A stretch of 64,000 nt of DNA from Ignavibacteria bacterium (GTDB taxonomy: Bacteria > Bacteroidota > Ignavibacteria > Kapaibacteriales > UBA2268): the NCBI GenBank assembly GCA_016844745.1, contig JAERMQ010000001.1:62001-126000 (forward strand), written 5' to 3'. Made by a program: the position numbers and the translations under genes. Shown piece after piece: positions 54,901-63,163 of the stretch. A model generated the notes under the pieces. It was not told the origin of the DNA. It ran no database searches and saw nothing but the letters and a program-made list of their open reading frames with translations. How positions within the stretch are numbered: the first letter of the stretch is position 1; each line of letters starts with the position of its first letter.

Positions 54901-55155
54901 ACGAACATATTTCACCCCGATGGGGTTTAGGTTGATTTTCTTATTATTATTTTCTATAAATATACCACTCCTATGGAGTTATTTTTTCAGTAATAATTGA
55001 AAATTGAATGAAAATTGCAAAATTGATAATTGAAAATTACTTCCATTTCTTTTCAAAACATCGAACGCCCTAATCCGTTAATACCTCTTAGGAATTACGA
55101 AAAAATAATTTTGGAATAAAAAAAATTTGTAATTAATAATTATAAGTAGCAATAA
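54901..55155. other. Intergenic region with right direct repeat
   Basis: Short palindromes CACCCCGATGGGGT (54911) and ACTCCTATGGAGT (54966), then the right copy of the cassette-flanking repeat (55010-55074), and an AT-rich promoter region for ispH. Confidence 0.6.
55010..55074 (+). repeat. Right direct repeat flanking DUF1016/HsdMS cassette
   Basis: Same orientation and nearly the same sequence as 51417-51480 (GAAAATTGCAAAATTGATAA, then TTACTTCCA, TTTTCAAAACATC). Confidence 0.8.
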
Positions 55156-56046
55156 ATGAATATATATATAGATGAATCCGCCGGCTTCTGCTGGGGTGTT
55201 GTGCGAACGATTGATAAAGTGGAAGAAACACTCAATGGTAACAAGGATGAACAAATTTATGTCCTCGGCAATATCATTCATAATCCACGTGAAATTGAAC
55301 GACTTGCCAATAACGGTCTGCAAACGATTAATCATTCTGATTTCGAGCGGATTTCAGGTACTAATTCTAAGGTAATCATCCGCGCCCATGGCGAAGCTCC
55401 TTCGACCTACAAAAAAGCGAAGGATTTGAATATCGATTTAATCGATGCCACCTGCCCGCTTGTTACTGCACTCCAGAAAAGAGTTGGTAAATTCTACGAG
55501 CAGGGTTACCAAATCGTGATTTATGGCAAAAAGGAACATGCCGAAATTATTGGATTGCGCGGCGTCTGCAATGATGAATGTGTCGTTGTTCATTCAATTG
55601 AGGAAGCGCGTGAAATGATTAATCCAAACCTGAAAACGGTACTTTTAAGCCAGACAACTATGGACAGACCAACTTTTTTGGCGATTAAAGACGAAATTGA
55701 ATCGATTATTCATGAAAACGGAAATGAATTGGAAGTGCTGTCGCGAGATACAATCTGCAAATACGTTTCGGACAGGGAGCCGGCTTTGAGGGAATTTTCC
55801 ATAGCCAACGATGTGATTATCTTTGTAGCGGGGCATGATTCCTCGAATGGTAAAATCCTTTTCAATATCTGCAAAAGCGAAAATCCGAATACACATTTCA
55901 TAGAGGATGTTTCGGAAATAGACTATTCATTATTCGACGATGTAAAAAGCGTTGGCGTTACAGGCGCGACCAGCACACCTCAATGGTATTTGAATTTAGT
56001 TAAGGAAACATTGGAAAGTTTTGCTGCTCGTGGAGTCGCAGTCTAA
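55156..56046 (+). CDS. ispH: 4-hydroxy-3-methylbut-2-enyl diphosphate reductase
   Basis: 296 residues. Last step of the MEP pathway, making IPP and DMAPP with a 4Fe-4S cluster. Cluster cysteines are in ESAGFCWGV (C12), DATCPLVT and RDTICKYVSDRE; RAHGEAPS and GVTGATSTPQWYL are conserved substrate-binding blocks. Normal length. Its last 8 codons lie within the tandem duplication that extends into the start of miaA. Confidence 0.93.
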   Translation: MNIYIDESAGFCWGVVRTIDKVEETLNGNKDEQIYVLGNIIHNPREIERLANNGLQTINHSDFERISGTNSKVIIRAHGEAPSTYKKAKDLNIDLIDATCPLVTALQKRVGKFYEQGYQIVIYGKKEHAEIIGLRGVCNDECVVVHSIEEAREMINPNLKTVLLSQTTMDRPTFLAIKDEIESIIHENGNELEVLSRDTICKYVSDREPALREFSIANDVIIFVAGHDSSNGKILFNICKSENPNTHFIEDVSEIDYSLFDDVKSVGVTGATSTPQWYLNLVKETLESFAARGVAV

Positions 56047-56093
56047 AATAAAAATCCTAGTGCTTGTGGAATCTCTGACTAAAATAAAAATCA
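56030..56093 (+). repeat. 36-bp tandem duplication at ispH-miaA junction
   Basis: GTGGA(G/A)TC...CTAAAATAAAAATC occurs at 56030 and again 36 bases later. The second copy provides a likely miaA start codon. Confidence 0.75.
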
Positions 56094-56992
56094 TAATTGT
56101 TTGCGGTCCGACTGCTTCCGGCAAGACGGCAGTCTGTACGAAGTTGGCGGAGTTGCTGCCGATTGAAATAATATCAGCCGACTCCCGGCAAATATACCGG
56201 CTTCTCGATATCGGTACTGCAAAGCCGACTGCCGAGGAATTGCGAGCTGCTCCCTACCATTTTATCAATATATTGAATCCTGATGAAGACTATTCTGCCG
56301 GCAGGTTCGGGAATGATGCTGCCGGTGTTGTCCGTGAAATCCATGCAAGAGGAAGAATTCCGGTAGTTTGCGGCGGTTCGGGATTGTATATCAAGGCATT
56401 ATGTGAAGGGCTTTTCAATGAAGGGGATTTTGATTCAGAAGAGAAAAAAGAAGTTAGGGAAAGCCTTGAAAAACGGTTACTTACTGATGGAATTGAGCAA
56501 TTATACGATGAGTTGAAATTATGCGACCCGATTTCGGCAAATTTATATGAAGATAAAAATCCGCGACGTGTTATTAGGGCATTGCTGCATTATAATTTAA
56601 CGGGAAGAGCATTATCCGAATCCCACAAGAATTCTAATCCTGTCGCTAATCCATTTGATGTTGTATATTACGGAATAAATATTGAGCGCGATGCTCTTTA
56701 TGCGAAAATCAACCGAAGGGCAGAGGATATGTGGCGAAACGGGTTATTGGATGAAGTGAGGAATGTACTTTCTTTGGGTTATTCACCTACGTTTAATTCA
56801 TTGAATACAGTTGGCTATAAGGAAGCAATCGCATATTTAAACGGCTTTTGCAGCGAAAGCGAAGCTCTGGAATTAATGCAGCGGAATACCCGGCGCTATG
56901 CCAAGCGGCAAATGACATGGTTCAGCAGGAATGAGAAGATTCGGTGGCTGGAGGGGAGTTTGGAGGAGATGGCGTCGAAAATAATTTTCTAA
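56060..56992 (+). CDS. miaA: tRNA dimethylallyltransferase
   Basis: About 310 residues from GTG 56060; the frame is open back into ispH and another GTG lies at 56066, so the start is uncertain. It transfers dimethylallyl from DMAPP to A37 of tRNAs, so it uses the product of the adjacent ispH. VCGPTASGKTAVCTKL (P-loop), SADSRQIYRLLDIGTAKP, GGSGLYIKAL and RNTRRYAKRQMTWF are family blocks. A 36-base tandem duplication (56030-56093) spans the end of ispH and the miaA start, giving VESQSK/VESLTK twice. Confidence 0.9.
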   Translation: MLVESLTKIKIIIVCGPTASGKTAVCTKLAELLPIEIISADSRQIYRLLDIGTAKPTAEELRAAPYHFINILNPDEDYSAGRFGNDAAGVVREIHARGRIPVVCGGSGLYIKALCEGLFNEGDFDSEEKKEVRESLEKRLLTDGIEQLYDELKLCDPISANLYEDKNPRRVIRALLHYNLTGRALSESHKNSNPVANPFDVVYYGINIERDALYAKINRRAEDMWRNGLLDEVRNVLSLGYSPTFNSLNTVGYKEAIAYLNGFCSESEALELMQRNTRRYAKRQMTWFSRNEKIRWLEGSLEEMASKIIF

Positions 56993-57060
56993 ACTTTATT
57001 ACATCAATGCTTTTTTGTTATATTTGCAACTATATATTAAAACTATTCAAAAAGGAAAAT

Positions 57061-57423
57061 AATGGGTCTGACAAAAGTAAAATTGATGGTCAAACCTACA
57101 AGAGAAGACAAAAAGAACATCAATATTAATTTCTTGGTTGATTCAGGTGCTGTATATATTTTAGTTCCAGCTAAAGAATTAAAAAAAATAGGTATCAAGC
57201 CATATAAAACAGTCTAATTTACTTTAACTGACAGTACGGTCATTGAAAGAAAAGTCGGAGATGCATATTTTGAATATAAAGGCGAGGGAGGGGGGCAACG
57301 CCGGTTATTTTTGGAGAGGATGACGACGAACCTTTATTAGGTGCGACAACTTTAGAAAGTATAGGCTTGGTTTTGAATCCTATTAAAAGAGAACTTATAC
57401 CAATGAGAATGTTTTTAGCTTGA
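57061..57423 (+). pseudogene. Broken retropepsin-like aspartic protease
   Basis: Starts with a ribosome site (AAAAGGAAAAT) and encodes NFLVDSGAVYILVPAKEL, the same family as the protease between cas9 and cas1. An in-frame TAA at 57214-57216 stops it after 51 codons. Beyond it ERKVGDAYFEYKGEG continues in the same frame, then a shift at the G-run (57286-57296) is needed to reach TPVIFGEDDDEPLLGATTLE and the end at 57423. At least two lesions, so it is inactive unless recoded. Confidence 0.85.
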
Positions 57424-57525
57424 AAATTGAATGAAAATTGAAAAATTGGAAATTCATTACCACAAAAGTGGTAATCCAGTCCTATTCTGCATTGTGGATT
57501 CAAGTTTTCATGGGAATAATAAAAA

Positions 57526-57843
57526 TCAGATTATTTTTATTCCGGTGGTAATTATTTCATTAACAAAAGGGTTATCGGTATTAAAATCTTCAGGGATAAA
57601 TGGATGGACTTCGAGCAATGTACTTGCTTTCAATTTTGGACGCCGGATTTTATCAATATCATAATATCTTACACCCTCAAAATTTGATGAAACAACGGCT
57701 AAATCAATATCGCTGTAATCATGTTCCGAACCTTTCGCATAACTGCCAAAAAGAAATACCTGCTCAAATTTTATATTCAGTGCTTTTGATTCATCAATAA
57801 AAGTATTGATGATGGACTTTATTTGAGCTGGGATAATAGCCAT
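57526..57843 (-). CDS. MNT-type nucleotidyltransferase, second pair
   Basis: 105 residues. VFLFGSYAKGSEHDYSDIDL contains the GSxxxG and DxD signatures. It overlaps the end of the HEPN gene by 25 bases, so in this pair HEPN is first and MNT second, the reverse of 16282-16982. It is the predicted antitoxin that modifies or binds the HEPN partner. Confidence 0.85.
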   Translation of the reverse strand: MAIIPAQIKSIINTFIDESKALNIKFEQVFLFGSYAKGSEHDYSDIDLAVVSSNFEGVRYYDIDKIRRPKLKASTLLEVHPFIPEDFNTDNPFVNEIITTGIKII

Positions 57844-58211
57844 GTATGTATTTCCTTAATTTGATTCAACATTGCCTGTGTAAATTCTTTGGTTGCAATT
57901 GAATGAAACCTTCTCTTAAAATCAGGATATCTTGCTTCCAGATTAAAAGTACTGATTTTATCTAATGTTTCAATTTGAGAAATATCTAAATTCAGGGATG
58001 CTTTTTCAGCAAGGTAAGCAAGGTTATGAGTTTTGGGGACGTTTGATGAATTATTATTTTTTATCCACAATGCTTTCAGAGCCTTTTCGACAGCTAAATG
58101 ACCAATAAACAAGCTCCAGCTATTTTTCCCGATACTGAAAATGACATTTGCAGAATCCATATCTTCAATAGCCAAATCAGTCCAATAATCAATATGTTCT
58201 TTTATATCCAC
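57819..58211 (-). CDS. HEPN-domain protein, second pair
   Basis: 130 residues. FIGHLAVEKALKALWI and FNLEARYPDFKRRFHS are the HEPN helix and RYPD-type signatures. The full Rx4-6H RNase motif is not clear. Upstream partner of the MNT gene with overlapping ends. It lies beside the broken protease, in a region with degenerate repeats. Confidence 0.82.
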   Translation of the reverse strand: MDIKEHIDYWTDLAIEDMDSANVIFSIGKNSWSLFIGHLAVEKALKALWIKNNNSSNVPKTHNLAYLAEKASLNLDISQIETLDKISTFNLEARYPDFKRRFHSIATKEFTQAMLNQIKEIHTWLLSQLK

Positions 58212-58606
58212 ATTATAATTAACGTAATGTGCTTTAAGTTATTTTATTTCCAGTTAAACAAACACATCAGCTATGGTAAAGGAAATCTTAATGCCATCCA
58301 ATCGTTGCAAGCAATAGAAAGGATGGATAATAAGATATTCAAAATCAATCTCTATAATTTTGAATTTTCAATGAATTTTAAATGCTTAATTATTAAATTT
58401 AAAATTTGATATTAATAATTGATTGAAAATAGCAAAATTGGAAATTCTTTATAATTAAAAATTGGTTACAACCTTAATCATGTAAACCCAATGACCCTCT
58501 CGTCAAGAGTTCCTCCTTACGTGTTTGCGTGCATGGAAAAACAGGAAATGGAAGGTCAAGAGGAAAACATGACTACAATTAAAATTTAAAATTCATATAT
58601 AAAAAA
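58212..58606. other. Intergenic region, no gene recognised
   Basis: 395 bases, AT-rich, with AATTGAAAATAG/AAAATTGG motifs near 58420-58445 like those at 17280 and 51417. No convincing reading frame, RNA or terminator. Confidence 0.5.
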
Positions 58607-60310
58607 TTATTTTAATTTCTTCTTTACATCAGAAATCAACACATTATCGAATCCAAGTTCCTTAAAAGTTTGAAAATCATATAAAATAATATCCTTCATT
58701 TTCTCATCTTCATATTTTTTATTTTTTATGTTAATATATAATTTTATTGCTTCGTCTGCTCTCCCAGTAAATAGGTAACAATGTGCCAAATTCATTTGTA
58801 AGATTAAATCATCATGGTAAAAGGTTAATGCTTTCTGGCAAAATAATTCGCCCTTTGTAAAGTTTTTAGATAAAACCAAATTTCCTGTTATATTGATAAA
58901 ATCATCAACTTCTGCTGTTTCACTTTTATTATTGATATAATATTCATAATCTGATGCTGCATTGGCATATTCTTTTAAACCATCAAAACATGAAGCTCTA
59001 TATTTATAAGAATCAAAATTAGTAGGTACCAATTTGATTATTTTATTTAATATATGAATAGCGAAATCAAATTTTTCAAGTGTAAAATATGCAAAACTTA
59101 GAATTTGCATCGCATTCAAATTATTCGAATCCAACTTCAATGCTTTTTTTAATGGTTCTATTGATTTTTCGTATTCCTCAATGGATTGTAGGTTAAAACC
59201 TAAATTATAATAAGCAGTTGAATTATTTGAATCCAAAGAAATAGCTTTTTGGCAATCTTTAATTGCTTTTGAAAATTTATGCAATTTTGTGTAAGAATAC
59301 CCTCTGTCAATAAAGTAATTAGGTTCGGTAGAATCCAATTCAATTGCTTTGGAAATATAATAAATTGAAGAATCATATTTTTCAATTTTATTAAATGTTT
59401 GCCCCATATTCCAAAGTGCAGTTGGAAATTTTGAAGTAAGGGCGATAGCTTTTCGAAATTTATCTAATGCGTTATTAAAATTATTTTGCTTTAAATATAC
59501 ACCACCGAGATTGTTATATGAACTAAAATCATTTGAATCTGCAAGAATGGATTTATTAAAACAATCAATGGCTTTAATATGGCTATCCATATTGAAATAA
59601 ATTAAACCCTTAGCATCCATTAATTGTTCGTTTTCTTTATTGAATTTATTAGCACTATCTAAAAAATTCATTGCTTTGATATAATCCTTTTCATTTCTTA
59701 AAATCTCAGCTAATGTAATTAAATAATATGAGTTTATTTCATCAACTGTCAACTTTTTTAGAAATTTCCCCTTTTCTAAGGCTTCTTTTGATATTGAATG
59801 GTTTTTGATATAATTATTATTATCTAATATTGTGTCATATAAAGTTTCCCAATTGAATTGAATACTATCTTTTTCCCAACTTATAAACATATGCTTTGGC
59901 GCATTGACAGCATAAATGGGCAGCCCTAAAGTTTTACCGATTTCCAAGTATAACAAGCAGTAATTTATGCAGGACATTTCTTTTGTTTTGAAGGTTCTGC
60001 TTAAAAGATTAGTTTTCACTTTAGTTATCGGAATAATGTTCAATGATTTTATTGCTCTTGATATTTCTTTCAGAGCGTAGATGGCTCCATCTTTAGTAAT
60101 AAATTTTTTATTGTCCAGATTATTTTTAGCTAATTTAATAATTCCATCTATAGAATTGATTACCGATGTATCAGTTGGAAAACCGGCTTTTTGTTCCATT
60201 TCAAGAATTCTACCTAATACAAAGTATTTACTTTGATCAATGCTAAATACATAGTGATTATAAAAAATGAAAATAATCAGTAATATAAAAAAAACAATAA
60301 TACTTTTCAT
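58607..60310 (-). CDS. TPR-repeat protein with transglutaminase-like N-terminus
   Basis: 567 residues: an N-terminal membrane anchor or signal (IIVFFILLIIFIFYNHYVF), a ~130-residue SirB1/transglutaminase-like region with candidate Cys and His (SCINYCLLYLEIGKTLGLP, APKHMFISW), then at least nine tetratricopeptide repeats (FSSYNNLGGVYLKQNNFNNA, STAYYNLGFNLQSIEEYEKS). Probably an envelope scaffold. Its high Asn/Lys/Ile content and AT-richness stand out from housekeeping genes such as cmk and ispH, which suggests a different evolutionary rate or origin. Confidence 0.72.
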   Translation of the reverse strand: MKSIIVFFILLIIFIFYNHYVFSIDQSKYFVLGRILEMEQKAGFPTDTSVINSIDGIIKLAKNNLDNKKFITKDGAIYALKEISRAIKSLNIIPITKVKTNLLSRTFKTKEMSCINYCLLYLEIGKTLGLPIYAVNAPKHMFISWEKDSIQFNWETLYDTILDNNNYIKNHSISKEALEKGKFLKKLTVDEINSYYLITLAEILRNEKDYIKAMNFLDSANKFNKENEQLMDAKGLIYFNMDSHIKAIDCFNKSILADSNDFSSYNNLGGVYLKQNNFNNALDKFRKAIALTSKFPTALWNMGQTFNKIEKYDSSIYYISKAIELDSTEPNYFIDRGYSYTKLHKFSKAIKDCQKAISLDSNNSTAYYNLGFNLQSIEEYEKSIEPLKKALKLDSNNLNAMQILSFAYFTLEKFDFAIHILNKIIKLVPTNFDSYKYRASCFDGLKEYANAASDYEYYINNKSETAEVDDFINITGNLVLSKNFTKGELFCQKALTFYHDDLILQMNLAHCYLFTGRADEAIKLYINIKNKKYEDEKMKDIILYDFQTFKELGFDNVLISDVKKKLK

Positions 60311-60345
60311 AAACTTCCTTCCTTATTATGAATTGTAGTTTAATT

Positions 60346-60392
60346 GGCTTTAGATATTATCTGATGATGATGATCAGATAACATCCAAAGCC
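60346..60392. repeat. 20-bp stem hairpin
   Basis: GGCTTTAGATATTATCTGAT pairs (two G-T) with ATCAGATAACATCCAAAGCC around GATGATG. No T-run on either strand. It lies between two minus-strand genes. Confidence 0.7.
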
Positions 60393-60412
60393 TTAATTAA
60401 AGAATAATATTA

Positions 60413-61198
60413 TTATTTCGGTTTTGTAAAGCCTGAAGAAGAATCTGATGTACCAGGATCCCCTCCTGAAGTACTTACACCAATACCTTCATTCCAAGGT
60501 TTTGGTTTCGGTTTCTTTTTCTGCTTTTTTGTTGCGAGGATTTCGTCAGAATATTTATCTTTTATTTCTTCTGAATCCTCTAAATCGCTTTCAATTTGCG
60601 AAATTATACATCTTAGACAAAGAATTGAAGATGCTGAATGGGGATCCGTTTCTTCAGTAAATACACCAATATTACAAGACCCATAATAACCTGTAAATAC
60701 TAATTTCAAAGTTAAATTGCCTGAAAATGGACCACTTCCGAAATCAATTACTTGAATTTGTCCATGATTGTTCCCTAATGTTCCAGCGTTTTCGAAAACG
60801 CTAATCATAAGTTTGTTACACGTTGATGCACCAAAACTCAAAGGTATATTCATCCTGTATAATGGTTGTTCATCATTTCCATAGAGAAACAATAAATTTT
60901 CCATTGGTGAAGGAACATCAGGATTATAAATTTTTGTTTGCATATTTAGAGCGCTAGCTAATTCTGCTTCATGAGGATAAATAGCTGCGTCCAAAGCATC
61001 TACATAAGGTTCGCTGGTTATTGATATAGGAGAGGTGTCCCAGATTCCACCTATAGGAGTAATAAAATCTGAAGTGTATTTAACAATACCATTTGTTGTT
61101 GTACCCCCAACTGTAATTGCTGCATAGGTCACAACTTCTGTAATCGGGTCCGGTTCCGAATTTTTTAAATCGTTCCAGCCCCCAGGATAATAAGCCAT
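60413..61198 (-). CDS. Protein of unknown function
   Basis: 261 residues, no signal peptide. The first ~190 residues look like a beta-rich domain with several cysteines (STCNKLMISVF, YYGSCNIGVF, SILCLRCIISQ), and the tail is charged and low-complexity (KKQKKKPKPKPW, then Gly/Ser-rich). A typical AAAGGAAAT ribosome site precedes ATG. I do not recognise it; the C-terminal basic linker suggests attachment to another factor or nucleic acid. Confidence 0.6.
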   Translation of the reverse strand: MAYYPGGWNDLKNSEPDPITEVVTYAAITVGGTTTNGIVKYTSDFITPIGGIWDTSPISITSEPYVDALDAAIYPHEAELASALNMQTKIYNPDVPSPMENLLFLYGNDEQPLYRMNIPLSFGASTCNKLMISVFENAGTLGNNHGQIQVIDFGSGPFSGNLTLKLVFTGYYGSCNIGVFTEETDPHSASSILCLRCIISQIESDLEDSEEIKDKYSDEILATKKQKKKPKPKPWNEGIGVSTSGGDPGTSDSSSGFTKPK

Positions 61199-61257
61199 TT
61201 TATTTCCTTTAAATTAATTGTACAATATTTGATTTTAAGCAAAAAAATCCCTATATT

Positions 61258-61334
61258 GCAAATGCGAAGGTGCATTTGCACTGGGTACAAATCAAAAGAG
61301 CCGGTGCCCTCAATGCACCGGTTCGCTTTTTTTT
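61258..61334 (+). ncRNA. Candidate small RNA with intrinsic terminator
   Basis: TGCAAATGC / GCATTTGCA hairpin (61257-61280), a short linker, then GAGCCGGTGC (61298-61307) pairing with GCACCGGTTC (61315-61324) and eight T. No plus-strand coding frame leads into this terminator. TTTG (61229) and TATATTGC (61252) 20 bases apart resemble a Bacteroidota-type promoter, although the first hairpin overlaps it, so the RNA may start within that hairpin. Confidence 0.45.
61298..61334 (+). terminator. Strong intrinsic terminator
   Basis: 10-bp GC-rich stem and T8 tail on the plus strand. It does not follow any plus-strand gene. Confidence 0.85.
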
Positions 61335-61420
61335 GCAGAGTTCAAGCGAATGAAAAAACTCCTCTTCTTACAAAGGTAATTTCAGCATCTTCTGCCTCCT
61401 TCCTTAAAATCCTATTTCAA

Positions 61421-61519
61421 TTGAAACTTGAAACTTGAAACTTGAAACTTGAAACTTGAAACTTGAAACTTGAAACTTGAAACTTGAAACTTGAAACTTT
61501 GAAACTTGAAACTTGAAAC
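61421..61519. repeat. Heptanucleotide tandem repeat TTGAAAC
   Basis: Eleven exact units, one extra T, then three more units. It is the longest heptamer array in the window. Confidence 0.95.
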
Positions 61520-61792
61520 TAAACCTCACTTATTGATTCAAAATACAATTTTCCCGGTTTCGGTTTTCAACTTTTTGCAAATTGCAAAATATTCTAATAC
61601 AATCCAAATTTATTTTCAAATTTATTTAAATATATTTTTTTCTACATTAAAAAACAAGTGCTGTTCTTGCTTTATATAATTTCTAATTATAAAAATAATT
61701 GAAAATATTATTCAAAAGGGAATAAAGTGGTCGTTAGATTCCCGATTCATTTCTGTTTTTTTGCTCCTTTGTTCGGCTTAATAAAGAAAAAA

Positions 61793-61824
61793 GATGTCCT
61801 ACATCTGGCAGATGTAGGACATCT
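61793..61824. repeat. CATCTGGCAGATG palindrome, intergenic copy
   Basis: GTCCTACATCTGGCAGATGT followed by AGGACATC, a near-perfect palindrome; same core as 32941-32990 and 18433. Confidence 0.8.
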
Positions 61825-61887
61825 AATTTTGAGACTGTATTCTTCTTTTCGCTTATGAATGAAAAACATTTCTTGAAGATTTTAAAC

Positions 61888-61918
61888 AAAAAAGGCTGCC
61901 TATCGGGGCAGCCTTTTT
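61888..61918 (-). terminator. Terminator of second Spy/CpxP-like lipoprotein gene
   Basis: GGCTGCC / GGCAGCC stem with flanking A6/T5 tracts; on the minus strand the stem is followed by TTTTTTG. Confidence 0.88.
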
Positions 61919-61940
61919 ATTAATTCATTTCAATTTATTA

Positions 61941-62702
61941 TCAGCCTGGTGTTGTTGTTGCAAGGCAATCTTTTGCAAAATTTGCCATCCATGCATCGAA
62001 TAATGCTTTCTGTGCATCATCTAAAGTTGCACGGATATCGAGAAGCATTTTGCAGTTGCAATCTTTAATATCCTGTTGTGCGGTGGCACGGTCGGGATTA
62101 TTTGCCAAAGCTTCGCGGGTTGCTTTGTTAAGTTCTTTCAATTGCACCTTAGCGGCATCTTTATCCAAAGTACCAGCCTTAACTTGCTCCAAAATCGCTT
62201 TGCGTTGTTCGTTAGCAGCCTGAATAATCGCTTTTTCCGAAGCGCGTAATGCTTTCATTGCGGCTTCCATACAATCTTTATGGGCTTTCATAATAGCCGG
62301 TAATCCTTTTCTCTGTTCGGGAGTTAATTTCAGGTCCATCAAAATCTTGCCGAGTGGCACAAATTTTCCGCGTGGGTCCGGAGGCATTGGTGGTTTTCCT
62401 TTTCCAGGAGGCATTGGCGGTTTGCCTTTTCCTGGGGTCATATTGCCGGCACCGCAAGGCATCATATCGCCCATCGGATTGCCGCGTAAATCATCAAACA
62501 TCGACATGGAATTTTCCATAGTAGCATCGCTTACTTCAATCGGGAAGGTTTGCGATTGAGCGTCCGGGAAAGCGTAGTTCGTTGCCGGGATGTACGCAGC
62601 GTCATTATTTGTCGAACTTCCCGTTGGGTTGGTAAATTGCTGGCAGCCTATTACAACTAAAACTAATAGAACCGGAAGCAAAGAAATCAGTGTTTTTTTC
62701 AT
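61941..62702 (-). CDS. Spy/CpxP-like exported lipoprotein, paralogue 2
   Basis: 253 residues. MKKTLISLLPVLLVLVVIGC ends in a lipobox cysteine. Shares with 17634-18332 the NYA(F/I)P motif, a GKFVPLGKILMDLKLTPEQ block (LTxxQ), the conserved cysteines (HKDCMEAAMKALRASEKAII, KDCNCKMLLDIR) and the C-terminal FDAWMANFAKDC. A Gly-Pro-Met insert (GKGKPPMPPGKGKPPMPP) with a direct repeat is unique to this copy. Probably envelope-stress or metal-related, by family. Monocistronic. Confidence 0.82.
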   Translation of the reverse strand: MKKTLISLLPVLLVLVVIGCQQFTNPTGSSTNNDAAYIPATNYAFPDAQSQTFPIEVSDATMENSMSMFDDLRGNPMGDMMPCGAGNMTPGKGKPPMPPGKGKPPMPPDPRGKFVPLGKILMDLKLTPEQRKGLPAIMKAHKDCMEAAMKALRASEKAIIQAANEQRKAILEQVKAGTLDKDAAKVQLKELNKATREALANNPDRATAQQDIKDCNCKMLLDIRATLDDAQKALFDAWMANFAKDCLATTTPG

Positions 62703-63163
62703 TTAAGTTATCCTTTCAATTATTTCAAAAAACTTATTTACTAACTGTCTTTTAGACTTTTTCACCGGGAAAAAGGTTTAATCCGTTTAATTTTTTTTTA
62801 TTTTTCAAATATCTATATTACTCTGTATTCATATACACATAAAAATTCTGAACGTTACAAAAAATAAAATAATAATTAAAAAAAAGTCATTATTTCATTT
62901 GGGATTGTAGAATTTATAGTAAGAATTTCATGTAATGGCAAATAAAGAACCCCTCCCTAACCCTCCCCGAAGGGGAGGGAATTGAAAAATAAGAAGGTTA
63001 AAAATTCCCTCACCTTCGGGGAGGGTTAGGGAGGGGTTCTTTATTTGCCTTGCTTTCATCAATATTTTGATTTTTCACACGGACACTTTGCAGTAATGAC
63101 AGCGTATTCATTCAGGGGATTCCTGCCTTCGCAGGAATGACAGCCACACTTTTGTAATCAAAT
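62703..63163. other. Intergenic region with long palindrome and GTCATTCC repeat
   Basis: 461 bases: promoter region of the lipoprotein gene (62703-62930), the 113-bp palindromic element, and CATTCAGGGGATTCCTGCC / CGCAGGAATGACAG (63098-63143). No gene is seen. Confidence 0.7.
62937..63049. repeat. 113-bp palindromic element, 37-bp perfect arms
   Basis: Arms 62937-62973 and 63013-63049 are exact inverted copies (GGCAAATAAAGAACCCCTCC start). It is the longest perfect palindrome arm in the window and belongs to the CCCTAACCC family. Confidence 0.9.

Larger units (their letters stand above)
61199..61940. other. Intergenic region with candidate small RNA, heptamers and terminator
   Basis: 742 bases without a protein gene. 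Contains a candidate RNA (61258-61334), the TTGAAAC heptamer array (61421-61519), the CATCTGGCAGATG palindrome (61793-61824) and a terminator (61888-61918). Confidence 0.7.

Noticed and set aside
58098..58409. Plus-strand 103-codon frame in the gap after the second HEPN gene
   Set aside because: Mostly antisense to the HEPN gene start, no ribosome site, no recognisable protein pattern.
61421..61519. TTGAAAC array as a small CRISPR
   Set aside because: Pure heptamer tandem repeat without spacers.
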